A stretch of DNA of 64,000 bases, taken from positions 1,426,001-1,490,000 of the forward strand of contig NZ_CP025003.1 in the NCBI RefSeq assembly GCF_002812485.1, given 5' to 3'. The stretch's first letter is position 1. The number at the start of each line of letters is the position of its first letter. This stretch comes from Dickeya fangzhongdai. GTDB taxonomy: Bacteria > Pseudomonadota > Gammaproteobacteria > Enterobacterales > Enterobacteriaceae. Made by a program: the position numbers and the translations under genes. The notes beneath the pieces are model-generated. The model ran no database searches. It saw only the letters and a program-made list of their open reading frames with translations, and was not told the DNA's origin. This document shows, piece after piece, positions 34,913 through 43,998 of this stretch.

Positions 34913-37638
34913 GACTCCATCTCTTCAGGTTCGAGCGCCGGCGGCGGCGCCAGCGGCAAAGTAAAGTGGAACACCGCACTGCCGTCATCCGCGTTGGTGG
35001 CCCAGATTCGTCCGCCGTGAATTTCCACAATGGCCCGGCAGATTGCCAGCCCCAGACCGACGCCGGGAATGGAAGATTCTTTGTGCCCGCGGGCGAACTT
35101 GTCAAAAATCATTCTTTCCTGACCTTCGGGGATGCCGGGGCCGTTATCCCGCACCTGCACTTCCAGCATATCGCCGGAGGTCGGGGAGGAAACCTGGCTG
35201 GCGGAAACGGTGATCGTCGCCTGCTCGCCTGCATATTTGATGGCGTTTTCCAGCAGGTTGATCAACACCCGTTCGATCAGGCTGGCGTCGCAGTACACCA
35301 GGGTCATGTCCTGCAGCAACCGTAAATGAATAGTATTGTTTGCCAGCGAATTTTCCAACTGCCGCAACGCGCTTCCGGCGAGTTCTTCCAGCGTTTGCCA
35401 CTCTTTGCGCAAATTGAAGCCGTCGGACTGGATGCGCGCCATATCCAGCAGGTTGTTGACCAGCCGGGTGGTACTGAGGATGTGCTGGCGGATCTGGCTG
35501 GCCTGCGGCGCATAGGGCGAGCCTTCGGACGCCAGGTTAAGCGTCAGGATTTCCGCCTGACCAAACAGCACCGTCAATGGGGTACGCAAATCATGGGACA
35601 GGGCGGCCAGCAGCGAATTACGTAGCTGCTCGCGTTCGGCGTCCAGCCGCGCGTTTTCGGTGCTTTTGACCAGATGCAAACGCTCCAGCGCGTTGGCGAT
35701 CAATACCGTGAAGGTTTCCAGCATGCGTTGTTGTTCCGGAATCATCAGCTGGCGAACATTATTCGGCTCGATGGCGATGACGCCGAAGGTCAGTTGCGGC
35801 GTCGCCAGCGGCAGAAGCTGATACGGCACGCCCGGCAGGGTCGTGGTGCCGGCTCCGGCAGGGGCGGCGTGATCGTAGCTCCAGCGGGCGATGGCCTGAT
35901 CGACGATCAGTTGATCGGGTTCGTCGAGCGCGGCCTGTTGCAGCTCTGCCGTCGGGGAGGATACCGGCTCGGCCAGCAGAATGGCGATCTTGGCCTGAAA
36001 GGTGGAACGCAGGAAATGGTGACTGGCTTTGGCGATATCCTGCACCGACAGGCTGCGGTTGAGCGCCTTGGACATTTCGTACAGATGCCGCACCCGTTGC
36101 TCACGGTAGCGGGCGACGCGGGCCTGATAACGCACGCCGGCGGTTAGATTCCCCACCAGAATACCGATGGTCAGCATCACCGCAAACGTGACCAGATACT
36201 GAACGTCCGCTACCGCGAATGTCCCCTTGGGCACCACAAAAAATAGATCGAAACTGGCGACGTTGATGACCGCGGCGAACACCGACGGCCAGCGGCCATA
36301 AAACAGCGCGATGATCACCACCGCCAGCAGGTAGAGCATGACCAGATTGACCGGCTCCAGCATGGAGAACGGCGACCACAGCGCCAGCAGCGTAATCAAT
36401 GTGCAGAGCAGGGCGGCGACGCCGCAGCCGTACAGCTGCAACCGCCATTTGTCGGTGATTCCCCGGATATCCGGGGTCTTGGGCGGAGGCGGCGCGGCGT
36501 CGTCTTGTACCGACACTACGACCAAATCGAGGTCAGGCCCTAACTTGCCGAGTTTCTCGGCGAAGCGGGTGCGGCGCAACCAGCCGAGTTTCTGTTCGGG
36601 GTGACGACCAATCACGATCTTGCCCAGATTGTGCTCGCGGGCATAGCGCAGTACCGCGCGCTCCACCGACGGGTCGGAAAGGGTGGCGGTTTCCGCCCCC
36701 AGATCCTGCGCCAGTTTCAGCGCGCGCAGGATCGCCCGTCGTTCGCCTTCCGGCAGACGGTGCAGGCGCGGCGTTTCGACGTAAACCGCGTGCCAGATGC
36801 TGCCCAGACGGGCGGCCAGACGGGCGGCGGTGCGCACCAGCTTTTCGTTGCCCGCGCCGCGGCCGATGCACAGCAGGATAGCGTCGCGGGTATGCCAGAC
36901 TCGTTCGCGTCCCTGACTGGCGCGCATCGCCCGCATCTGGTCGTCCACCCGGTCGGCCATACGCCGCAGCGCCAGTTCGCGCAGAGCAAGCAGGTTGCCT
37001 TTGCGAAAGAAGTTTTCGATGGCGCGTTCCGCCTGCATCGGCAGGTAAACTTTGCCTTCATTGAGGCGCTGGCGCAGGTCGTCAGGCGGCAGGTCCACCA
37101 GCACCACTTCATTGGCGTCGTCAAAAATCGGGTCCGGGACGGTTTCCCGCACCCGGATGCCGGTCACGCCGCCGACGATATCGTTCAGGCTTTCCAGGTG
37201 CTGCACGTTGACGGTGGTGAACACGTCGATGCCGGCGTCCAGCAGTTCCTGCACGTCCTGCCAGCGTTTGGGATGACGGGAACCACGGATGTTGCTGTGC
37301 GCCAGTTCATCGATCAGGATCAGCGCCGGGCAGCGCGCCAGCGCCGCGTCCAGATCGAATTCATGGTGATGACGGCCGTAATGGCTGATTTTCTTCATCG
37401 GCAAATGCGGCAGCCCCTCCACCAGCGCAGCGGTTTCGCTGCGCCCGTGGGTTTCCACCACCCCGACCAGCACATCCAGCCCCTGGGCCTTCAGGCGCTG
37501 CGCTTCCTGCAACATGGCGTAGGTTTTCCCGACCCCGGCGCAGGCGCCGAAGAAGATTTTCAGTTTGCCGCGCGGCTGTTCTTCAATCTGGCTCAGCAGG
37601 CTGTCCGGGTCGGGTCGACGCTGTTCCTCGTCGGTCAT
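34909..37638 (-). CDS. kdpD: Potassium/turgor sensor histidine kinase KdpD
   Basis: KdpD senses potassium limitation and controls KdpE. The 909-residue protein has the KdpD N-terminal domain with Walker A GACAGVGKT (31-39), a universal-stress-protein domain (about 250-370), four membrane segments (about 400-500), a GAF-like region, the dimerisation helix with phospho-His682 in ALSHDLRTPLT, and an HATPase domain (LLENAIKYA, DNGPGIP, GLGLAICRAIV). It lies 28 bases after kdpC and overlaps the presumed kdpE start, giving kdpFABCDE as one minus-strand array. Confidence 0.97.
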   Translation of the reverse strand: MTDEEQRRPDPDSLLSQIEEQPRGKLKIFFGACAGVGKTYAMLQEAQRLKAQGLDVLVGVVETHGRSETAALVEGLPHLPMKKISHYGRHHHEFDLDAALARCPALILIDELAHSNIRGSRHPKRWQDVQELLDAGIDVFTTVNVQHLESLNDIVGGVTGIRVRETVPDPIFDDANEVVLVDLPPDDLRQRLNEGKVYLPMQAERAIENFFRKGNLLALRELALRRMADRVDDQMRAMRASQGRERVWHTRDAILLCIGRGAGNEKLVRTAARLAARLGSIWHAVYVETPRLHRLPEGERRAILRALKLAQDLGAETATLSDPSVERAVLRYAREHNLGKIVIGRHPEQKLGWLRRTRFAEKLGKLGPDLDLVVVSVQDDAAPPPPKTPDIRGITDKWRLQLYGCGVAALLCTLITLLALWSPFSMLEPVNLVMLYLLAVVIIALFYGRWPSVFAAVINVASFDLFFVVPKGTFAVADVQYLVTFAVMLTIGILVGNLTAGVRYQARVARYREQRVRHLYEMSKALNRSLSVQDIAKASHHFLRSTFQAKIAILLAEPVSSPTAELQQAALDEPDQLIVDQAIARWSYDHAAPAGAGTTTLPGVPYQLLPLATPQLTFGVIAIEPNNVRQLMIPEQQRMLETFTVLIANALERLHLVKSTENARLDAEREQLRNSLLAALSHDLRTPLTVLFGQAEILTLNLASEGSPYAPQASQIRQHILSTTRLVNNLLDMARIQSDGFNLRKEWQTLEELAGSALRQLENSLANNTIHLRLLQDMTLVYCDASLIERVLINLLENAIKYAGEQATITVSASQVSSPTSGDMLEVQVRDNGPGIPEGQERMIFDKFARGHKESSIPGVGLGLAICRAIVEIHGGRIWATNADDGSAVFHFTLPLAPPPALEPEEMES

Positions 37639-37666
37639 TTCTGTTCCTCGTAGGGTGGGCCCTTAA

Positions 37667-38242
37667 TCAGGGAAGCGGTTTAAGCTGGTCTAACGCCATA
37701 TTCAATTCTACGACATTCACCACCGGCGTTCCGATAAATGCGGGCCACGGCGTGCGCGTATAGCGATTGATCAACTGTTCTACCTGATCCTGCGTCAGAC
37801 CGCGTGCTTTGGCGACCAGTCCGGCCTGATAGTCGGCGGCCGACACTGAAATGTGCGGGTCCAGGCCGCTGGCCGAGGCGGTGACCAGTTCCACCGGTAC
37901 CGGCGCGTTGTCGCCGCGGCGCTGGTGCCAGGCCGCGACGTTCTGACTGACGGCTTTGTCCAGCGCCGGGTTGCTGACGGCGAGGTTGCTGCCGCCGGAC
38001 GCCATCACGTTGTAGGCGCTGTCCGACGTGGCGGACGGGCGGCTCTGGAAGTACCCGTCACGGCTGAACGCTTGCCCAATCAGCGACGAGCCGACCGCTT
38101 CGTCCTGCCGATAAAGCAGGGAACCGTTGGCCTGCACCGGGAACAGCCATTGCCCCAGCGCGGTGACCAGCAACGGGTAGCCGACGCCGGTGATCAGGGT
38201 CATCAGCAGTAATAAAACCAGGGAAGAACGGACATAATTCAT
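37667..38242 (-). CDS. kdpC: K+-transporting ATPase subunit KdpC
   Basis: KdpC is the single-span chaperone subunit that stabilises the KdpFABC complex. The 191-residue protein has one N-terminal membrane helix (SSLVLLLLMTLITGVGYPLLVTALGQ) and a periplasmic domain with the conserved LIGQAFSRDGYFQSRPSAT and GSNLAVSNP blocks. It starts 15 bases after the kdpB stop. Confidence 0.96.
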   Translation of the reverse strand: MNYVRSSLVLLLLMTLITGVGYPLLVTALGQWLFPVQANGSLLYRQDEAVGSSLIGQAFSRDGYFQSRPSATSDSAYNVMASGGSNLAVSNPALDKAVSQNVAAWHQRRGDNAPVPVELVTASASGLDPHISVSAADYQAGLVAKARGLTQDQVEQLINRYTRTPWPAFIGTPVVNVVELNMALDQLKPLP

Positions 38243-38257
38243 GATAATTACCTTCAG

Positions 38258-40324
38258 TTACGCCAGCCCGGTGACAGTCAGGAGCACGTCGATTAGTTTG
38301 ATGCCGACGAACGGCACCAGCAGACCGCCCAGCCCATAAATCCACAGGTTACGGCTCAGCAGCGCCGCGGCGCTCATGGGTTTATAACTGATCCCTTTTA
38401 GCGCCAGCGGGATCAGAAACACGATAATCAACGCGTTGAAGATCACCGCCGACAGCATCGCCGAGGCAGGGGAGTGCAGTTGCATCACGTTTAGCGCGTT
38501 CAACTGCGGATAGGTGGCGGCAAACGCGGCCGGAATGATGGCGAAATATTTGGCTACGTCGTTGGCGATGCTGAACGTGGTCAGCGAACCACGGGTCATC
38601 AGCATCTGCTTGCCGATATGCACCACCTCGATAAGCTTGGTGGGGTTGGAATCCAGATCCACCATGTTGCCGGCCTCTTTGGCCGCCTGAGTGCCGGAGT
38701 TCATCGCCACCGCCACGTCGGCCTGCGCCAGCGCCGGGGCGTCGTTGGTGCCGTCGCCGGTCATCGCCACCATGCGGCCTTCCGCCTGATACTGGCGAAT
38801 CAGCGCCAGTTTGGCTTCCGGCGTGGCTTCCGACAGAAAATCGTCCACGCCCGCTTCGGCGGCAATGGCGGCGGCGGTCAGCGGGTTATCGCCGGTGATC
38901 ATAACGGTCTTGATGCCCATGCTGCGCAGTTCGGCGAAACGCTCCTTGATACCGCCTTTGACGATATCTTTCAGCGCCACCACGCCCAGCACGCGCTTGC
39001 CTTCGGCGACCACCAGCGGGGTGCCGCCCTGACGCGCCACGCCGGCGACGGCGTCTTCCACTTCCGCCGGGAACTGGCCCTGATTGGCTTCAATGTAACG
39101 TCGCAGCGCGTCCACCGCGCCTTTGCGGATGGTGCGCCCCTGAATATTGACGCCGCTCATGCGGGTCTGCGCCGAGAAGGGCACGAAGGTGGCGTCCAGG
39201 TCCCGCAGCGCCCGCTCGCGCAGGCCGAAACGCTGTTTGGCCAGCACCACGATGCTGCGGCCTTCCGGGGTTTCGTCCGCCAGCGAGGCCAGCTGCGCCG
39301 CGTCGGCCAGCGCCTGCTCGCTCACGCCCGGCGCCGGCAGAAACGCGGAAGCCTGACGGTTGCCCAGCGTGATGGTGCCGGTCTTGTCCAGCAGCAGCAC
39401 GTCGATGTCGCCGGCGGCTTCTACCGCACGGCCGCTGGTGGCGATGACGTTGGCGCCCAGCATGCGGCTCATGCCGGCGATGCCGATGGCCGACAGCAAG
39501 CCGCCGATGGTGGTGGGGATCAGGCACACCAGCAGCGCTACCAGCACGGTGATGCTAATCACCGAGCCGCTGTTGTTGGCGGTGACGCTGAACCAGGAGA
39601 ACGGCGACAGCGTGGCGACCACCAGCAGGAAAATGATAGTCAGTTCCACCAGCAGGATGGTGAGCGCCACCTCGTTCGGGGTTTTGCGGCGTTTGGCGCT
39701 CTCCACCATGGCGATCATCCGGTCGATAAAGGTTTCGCCAGGGTTGACGGTGCACTGGATTACCAGCCAGTCGGACAGCACGCGGGTGCCGCCGGTCACC
39801 GAGGCGAAATCGCCGCCGGATTCACGGATCACCGGCGCCGATTCGCCGGTGATGGCGCTTTCATCCACCGAGGCGCCGCCTTCCAGCACCTCGCCGTCGC
39901 AGGGGATCATCTCGCCTGCGGACACCAGCACCACGTCGCCTTTGCGCAGGCTGTCGGCCGGCACTTTCTGGGTGGCGGCGTCATGGTGCGGCGCGGCCAG
40001 CTTGTTGGCCCAACTGGTTTTTTTCACGCCTTTGAGGGTTTCCGCCTGCGCTTTGCTGCGGCCTTCCGCCAGCGCTTCGGCGAAGTTGGCGAACAGTACC
40101 GTCACCCACAGCCACAGTGAAACCGCGCCGGTGAACCCGGCGCTGCCGGCGGTTTGTCCGCTGACTATCGCCAGCCAGATACCGGCGGTCAGCAGGCTGC
40201 CGATATACACCACGAACATCACCGGATTGCGCCACTGGACGCGCGGATCGAGTTTTTTTACCGAATCCACCAGCGCGTTACGCAACAGAGCGGAATCAAA
40301 AAGCGTTTGCTGTTTACGAATCAT
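38258..40324 (-). CDS. kdpB: K+-transporting P-type ATPase subunit KdpB
   Basis: KdpB is the catalytic P-type ATPase of the high-affinity potassium pump. The 688-residue protein has phospho-Asp313 in DKTGTITLG, the actuator TGES motif ([10 protein letters not shown]), the nucleotide-binding region and the hinge [22 protein letters not shown]. Length is close to E. coli (682). It lies 14 bases after kdpA. Confidence 0.98.
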   Translation of the reverse strand: MIRKQQTLFDSALLRNALVDSVKKLDPRVQWRNPVMFVVYIGSLLTAGIWLAIVSGQTAGSAGFTGAVSLWLWVTVLFANFAEALAEGRSKAQAETLKGVKKTSWANKLAAPHHDAATQKVPADSLRKGDVVLVSAGEMIPCDGEVLEGGASVDESAITGESAPVIRESGGDFASVTGGTRVLSDWLVIQCTVNPGETFIDRMIAMVESAKRRKTPNEVALTILLVELTIIFLLVVATLSPFSWFSVTANNSGSVISITVLVALLVCLIPTTIGGLLSAIGIAGMSRMLGANVIATSGRAVEAAGDIDVLLLDKTGTITLGNRQASAFLPAPGVSEQALADAAQLASLADETPEGRSIVVLAKQRFGLRERALRDLDATFVPFSAQTRMSGVNIQGRTIRKGAVDALRRYIEANQGQFPAEVEDAVAGVARQGGTPLVVAEGKRVLGVVALKDIVKGGIKERFAELRSMGIKTVMITGDNPLTAAAIAAEAGVDDFLSEATPEAKLALIRQYQAEGRMVAMTGDGTNDAPALAQADVAVAMNSGTQAAKEAGNMVDLDSNPTKLIEVVHIGKQMLMTRGSLTTFSIANDVAKYFAIIPAAFAATYPQLNALNVMQLHSPASAMLSAVIFNALIIVFLIPLALKGISYKPMSAAALLSRNLWIYGLGGLLVPFVGIKLIDVLLTVTGLA

Positions 40325-40338
40325 CTTCTTTCTCCGGC

Positions 40339-42024
40339 TCAGTGAACCAGACTTGACTGTAAATGCTCGGCAACTGGACCGAGTGCCAGGGCAGGAATAA
40401 AGTTCAGCGCGCTAATCAGCAAAATGATGGCGATCAGCAGACCGATGAACAGCGGGCCACGGGTGGACAACGATCCCTTGGTTTCCGGCTGGCGTTTTTT
40501 CGCCACCAGCGAACCGGCGATCGCCAGCACCGGAATCAGCGACGAGAAGCGGCCCAGCAGCATCGCGATACCCAGCGTCAGGTTATAGAACGGGGTGTTG
40601 ACGCTAAGGCCGGCAAAGGCGCTGCCGTTGTTGTTGGCGGCCGAGGAGTAGGCGTACAGCACCTCGCTAAAGCCATGTGCGCCGGGGTTCAGGATGCCGG
40701 CGCGGCCGGCTTCGGTGCCGAGCGCCAGCGCAGTGCCCAGCAATACCAGCGCCGGGGTGATCAGAATCGCCAGCGCCGCCATCTTCATTTCCCAGGCCTC
40801 GATTTTCTTACCGAGGTATTCCGGGGTTCGGCCGATCATCAGCCCGGCAATAAACACGGTCAGCATCACGAACACCAGCATGCCGTAGAAGCCGGAACCT
40901 ACGCCGCCGAAGATCACTTCGCCAATCTGCATCAGCCACATTGGGATCAGGCCGCCCAGCGCGGTAAATGAGTCATGCATGGCGTTGACCGCGCCGCAGG
41001 AGGTGGCGGTGGTGATGGCGGCGAAAAAGGCTGACGTCAGAATGCCGAAACGGGATTCCTTGCCTTCCATGTTTTGCGCGCTGTCCGCGCCCAGCGACAA
41101 CAGATGCGGATTGCCGCTCACTTCGGCGTACATCACTACCGCGGTGGCGGCGATCAGCATCAGCGACATCGCCCACAGCAGGGTATGGCCCTGATGACGG
41201 TCATTCACCACCCGGCCGAAGGTAAAGCACAGCGCCGCCGGAATCAGCAGGATGGACAGCAACTGTACGAAGTTAGTCAGCGCATTCGGGTTTTCGAACG
41301 GATGAGCCGAGTTGGCGCCTAAAAAACCGCCGCCGTTGGTGCCCAGCATTTTAATGGCTTCCTGCGAGGCCAGCGGCCCCATCGGCAGCACCTGCGATGC
41401 GCCTTCCAACGTGGTGATATGCTGGTAGGGCAGGAAGTTCTGAATACTGCCCTGACTAATGAAGAACAGGCTGAGCAGCAGTGAAATCGGCAGCAGCAGA
41501 TACAGATTGATGCGCAGCAGATCCAGCCAGGCGTTGCCCAGTTCGTGGGTAGTGCGGCGGGCGAAGGCGCGCATCAGCACGAAAGCCACGGCGATGCCGG
41601 TGGCGGCAGACAGGAAATTCTGTACCGTCAGCCCCACCATCTGGCTGAAATAGCTCAGAGTGTTTTCCCCGCTGTAAGCCTGCCAGTTGGTGTTGGTCAC
41701 AAAACTTATCGCGGTGTTGAGCGCCAGATGCCAGGACAGGCCCGGCATCTGCTGTGGGTTCAGCGGCAGATGATCCTGATACGCCAGCATCAGGAACAGC
41801 AGCACGATACCCAACAGGTTGAACACCAGAATCGCGCCGGTGTAGTGTTGCCATCCCATTTCACGGGTTGAAAAACCACACAGCCGGGCCGCGCTCAGCT
41901 CGTAACGGCGCATGCGGCCGGTTTCGCCTTCCACCAGCCGCGCCATAAACTGGCCGAGCGGCTGTGCCAGCACCAGCAGGATCGCAAACAGGCTGACGAT
42001 CAATAAAAAAGCATCGCTGGGCAT
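40339..42024 (-). CDS. kdpA: K+-transporting ATPase subunit KdpA
   Basis: KdpA is the potassium-selective channel-like subunit. The 561-residue membrane protein has about ten hydrophobic segments and the four pore-loop regions: [55 protein letters not shown] and [14 protein letters not shown]. The start at 42024 ([13 protein letters not shown]) shares a base with the kdpF stop (TGATG); a longer in-frame reading would run through kdpF. Confidence 0.97.
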   Translation of the reverse strand: MPSDAFLLIVSLFAILLVLAQPLGQFMARLVEGETGRMRRYELSAARLCGFSTREMGWQHYTGAILVFNLLGIVLLFLMLAYQDHLPLNPQQMPGLSWHLALNTAISFVTNTNWQAYSGENTLSYFSQMVGLTVQNFLSAATGIAVAFVLMRAFARRTTHELGNAWLDLLRINLYLLLPISLLLSLFFISQGSIQNFLPYQHITTLEGASQVLPMGPLASQEAIKMLGTNGGGFLGANSAHPFENPNALTNFVQLLSILLIPAALCFTFGRVVNDRHQGHTLLWAMSLMLIAATAVVMYAEVSGNPHLLSLGADSAQNMEGKESRFGILTSAFFAAITTATSCGAVNAMHDSFTALGGLIPMWLMQIGEVIFGGVGSGFYGMLVFVMLTVFIAGLMIGRTPEYLGKKIEAWEMKMAALAILITPALVLLGTALALGTEAGRAGILNPGAHGFSEVLYAYSSAANNNGSAFAGLSVNTPFYNLTLGIAMLLGRFSSLIPVLAIAGSLVAKKRQPETKGSLSTRGPLFIGLLIAIILLISALNFIPALALGPVAEHLQSSLVH

Positions 42025-42113
42025 CAGAATTCCTCCGCGTTGAGCAATGCATAAAAAAGATAAACCAGCAGTAGTACCACCAGCATACCGCCTGCCATCA
42101 GGCCAATATTCAC
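42024..42113 (-). CDS. kdpF: K+-transporting ATPase small subunit KdpF
   Basis: A 29-residue single-span peptide that stabilises KdpFABC. It starts with GTG at 42113 behind a strong GGAGGTGACC-type ribosome-binding sequence and reads [20 protein letters not shown] followed by YALLNAEEF. That is the same length as E. coli KdpF, with the same YALxNAExF end. Its stop overlaps the kdpA ATG as TGATG. It is easily missed because of its size. Confidence 0.95.
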   Translation of the reverse strand: MNIGLMAGGMLVVLLLVYLFYALLNAEEF

Positions 42114-42536
42114 AGGTCACCTCCAACGGTGTTGACTCGCTATCATCCGGTCGTTTCCCTTATCTGGCGCACCGTGCAACGGCATTAACTGGTCAGGCGC
42201 GCCTGAGAAATGGGATTCTTCCTACGGCGTTCAGGCTACGCAGAGCGGAAAAAAGAAGGTGCAAATTTCCACGAGGCGGGCGTAAAAAAAGTATAAAAAT
42301 GGTGAAGGATACGTCAGTTAGGCTGCTGATATGCCAGAGAAGAGCGCAGGCGTCGGTGCATTCCGGCTGGCAGATTTTTTAGCGTGGGTTAGTGATGTGT
42401 AACTATTGAGAATCAAAAAATTAACCATAATTTAACTTATTGATGTTGATGGAAAAATAGTTAATTCTCGTGTTGCTATCTGGTCCGATGAGTGTAAAAT
42501 TTAATCAAAAGTAAACCGTTTAATCAGGAGGCGTTA
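42114..42536. other. kdp-ybfA divergent intergenic region
   Basis: These 423 bases hold the kdp control region, including the KdpE operator at 42275-42299, and the ybfA leader. The part 42390-42500 is AT-rich. No gene is supported. Confidence 0.75.
42275..42299 (-). promoter_or_regulatory. KdpE operator of kdpFABC
   Basis: On the minus strand a run TTTTTATACTTTTTTTAC is followed by a GC-rich CGCCCGCC half. This nearly matches the recalled E. coli KdpE site, which has the same T-rich half then ACACCCCGCCC. It lies about 165 bases before kdpF, correctly oriented. Confidence 0.8.
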
Positions 42537-42743
42537 ATGATGTCCTACGTTGTTTATCCCTGGTACCGGGTCGCCTTGCGCCGCATCGGCGTGGTGCTGG
42601 TGGGGATTCTGGCGCTGCCGGTGATGCTGTGCTGGCGTGGCCGTTCCCGTTTTTACAGCTACCTGCATCGCGTTTGGCTAAAGACCAGCGATAAGCCGGT
42701 GTGGCTGGAACAGTCGGAGCATGCCGCCGGCTATTTTTACTGA
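42537..42743 (+). CDS. ybfA: Small membrane protein YbfA
   Basis: A 68-residue protein of unknown function, conserved beside kdp in enterobacteria. One hydrophobic segment ([17 protein letters not shown], about residues 17-33) is followed by a conserved basic stretch [19 protein letters not shown]. Length equals E. coli YbfA. Two consecutive ATGs occur; the first, at 42537, is 5 bases after GGAGG. It is divergent from kdpFABCDE. Confidence 0.88.
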   Translation: MMSYVVYPWYRVALRRIGVVLVGILALPVMLCWRGRSRFYSYLHRVWLKTSDKPVWLEQSEHAAGYFY

Positions 42744-42764
42744 TTGACCCCGCTCGTTCAGGAA

Positions 42765-42790
42765 AGCCGCCTGGCGGCTGTTCTTCCTTT
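42765..42790 (+). terminator. Putative ybfA terminator
   Basis: A 15-base palindrome AGCCGCC-T-GGCGGCT (42765-42779) followed by TTCTTCCTTT. The T-run is broken, so confidence is moderate. Confidence 0.5.
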
Positions 42791-43010
42791 CTGTGCTGTT
42801 TGCGCTGTTATTACCGCTGGTACCCTTTTTTCCTGTTTCTTTTGCTGAATATCTGACCGCTTCCCTCTGCGTAGCCGTGGCGCGCTCTGTTATGATTTTG
42901 CCAGTTAGTCGCGGCGCGGATGCGCTGACTGTAACGTTTATCTTCCGGGGAAAGCGGGATAATTCCGCTATGCTATTGAGATAGCACTCTCTTTTAATAC
43001 AGGGGACACC

Positions 43011-43970
43011 ATGACAGCCGATCTGATTCCCGTTGGCATCAGCGCCTGCCTGCTTGGCAATCCGGTGCGTTTTGATGGCGGGCATAAACGACTGGCCTTT
43101 GCCGTTGAGCAGCTTGCTCCCTATTTTCATTTTGAACCGGTATGCCCGGAGATGGCGATCGGCTTGCCGGTGCCGCGTCCGGCATTGCGGCTGGTTAAGT
43201 CGGATGAAGGGCGCCTGCGCCTGCTGGCCAGCAATGGTTCCGGGCTGGATGTGACGGACAACATGGCCGCGTTCTCCGCTGAAAAAGCGGCGGAACTGGC
43301 GCACCTGTGCGGTTATATCGTTTGCGCCAAATCGCCGAGCTGCGGTATGGAACGGGTTAAAATTTATGATGCCGCTCAGAACAACGCGCGTAAAAGCGGG
43401 GTGGGGCTGTTTACCCAGCAAGTAAGGGAAACGTTGCCGTGGCTGCCGGTGGAAGAAGACGGTCGCCTGCATGATCCGGCGCTGCGTGAGAACTTCATTG
43501 CCCGGGTCTATGCGTTGCATGAATTCAACCAGCTATGGAAAAAAGGGTTGAGCCGCGGCGCGCTGATGAGCTTCCACAGCCGCTACAAGCTGCTGTTGCT
43601 GGCGCATTCGCAGCCGGAGTACCGCGAACTGGGGCCGTTCGTCGCCGCGATGGACCAGTGGGATTCGCTGGAGGCGTTTGCGGCGCAGTACCGGCTGCGA
43701 TTTATGACGCTGCTGTCGCGCCCGGCTTCCCGGCGCAATCACACCAATGTGCTGATGCATGTGCAGGGGTATTTTCGCCGTCAGTTGACCGCCGGGCAGC
43801 GGCAGGAACTGACCCAGTTGATCGATCGTTATCGTCAGGGCATGCAGCCGTTGCTGGCGCCGCTCACCCTGCTGCGCCATTACATGGCGGAGTACCCGGA
43901 TGCCTGGCTGGCGCAGCAGCGCTATTTTGATCCTTACCCGGAGGCGCTGCGGTTACGTTATGGGCATTAA
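43011..43970 (+). CDS. ybgA: YbgA-type protein, DUF523-DUF1722 fusion
   Basis: A 319-residue protein with two domains. Residues 1 to about 150 are DUF523, with the cysteine motifs ISACLLGNPVRFDGGHKR, VCPEMAIGLPVPR and CAKSPSCGMERV. Residues 160-315 are DUF1722, the only domain in E. coli YbgA (169 residues). The biochemical role is not established; the gene is regularly next to photolyase, as here (phrB begins 28 bases on), which suggests a link to light or DNA repair. The cysteines in DUF523 could bind a metal or cluster. Confidence 0.87.
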   Translation: MTADLIPVGISACLLGNPVRFDGGHKRLAFAVEQLAPYFHFEPVCPEMAIGLPVPRPALRLVKSDEGRLRLLASNGSGLDVTDNMAAFSAEKAAELAHLCGYIVCAKSPSCGMERVKIYDAAQNNARKSGVGLFTQQVRETLPWLPVEEDGRLHDPALRENFIARVYALHEFNQLWKKGLSRGALMSFHSRYKLLLLAHSQPEYRELGPFVAAMDQWDSLEAFAAQYRLRFMTLLSRPASRRNHTNVLMHVQGYFRRQLTAGQRQELTQLIDRYRQGMQPLLAPLTLLRHYMAEYPDAWLAQQRYFDPYPEALRLRYGH

Positions 43971-43998
43971 TTTTTCAGCAGTACGTTAAGGATGGTTC

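Noticed and set aside
38618..40120. A 500-codon open frame antisense to kdpB
   Set aside because: A shadow frame; very His- and Gln-rich product with no domain pattern.
42793..42984. A 63-codon hydrophobic frame between ybfA and ybgA
   Set aside because: It lacks a convincing ribosome-binding site and resembles nothing; only its first part is hydrophobic, and it lies where the ybgA promoter is expected.
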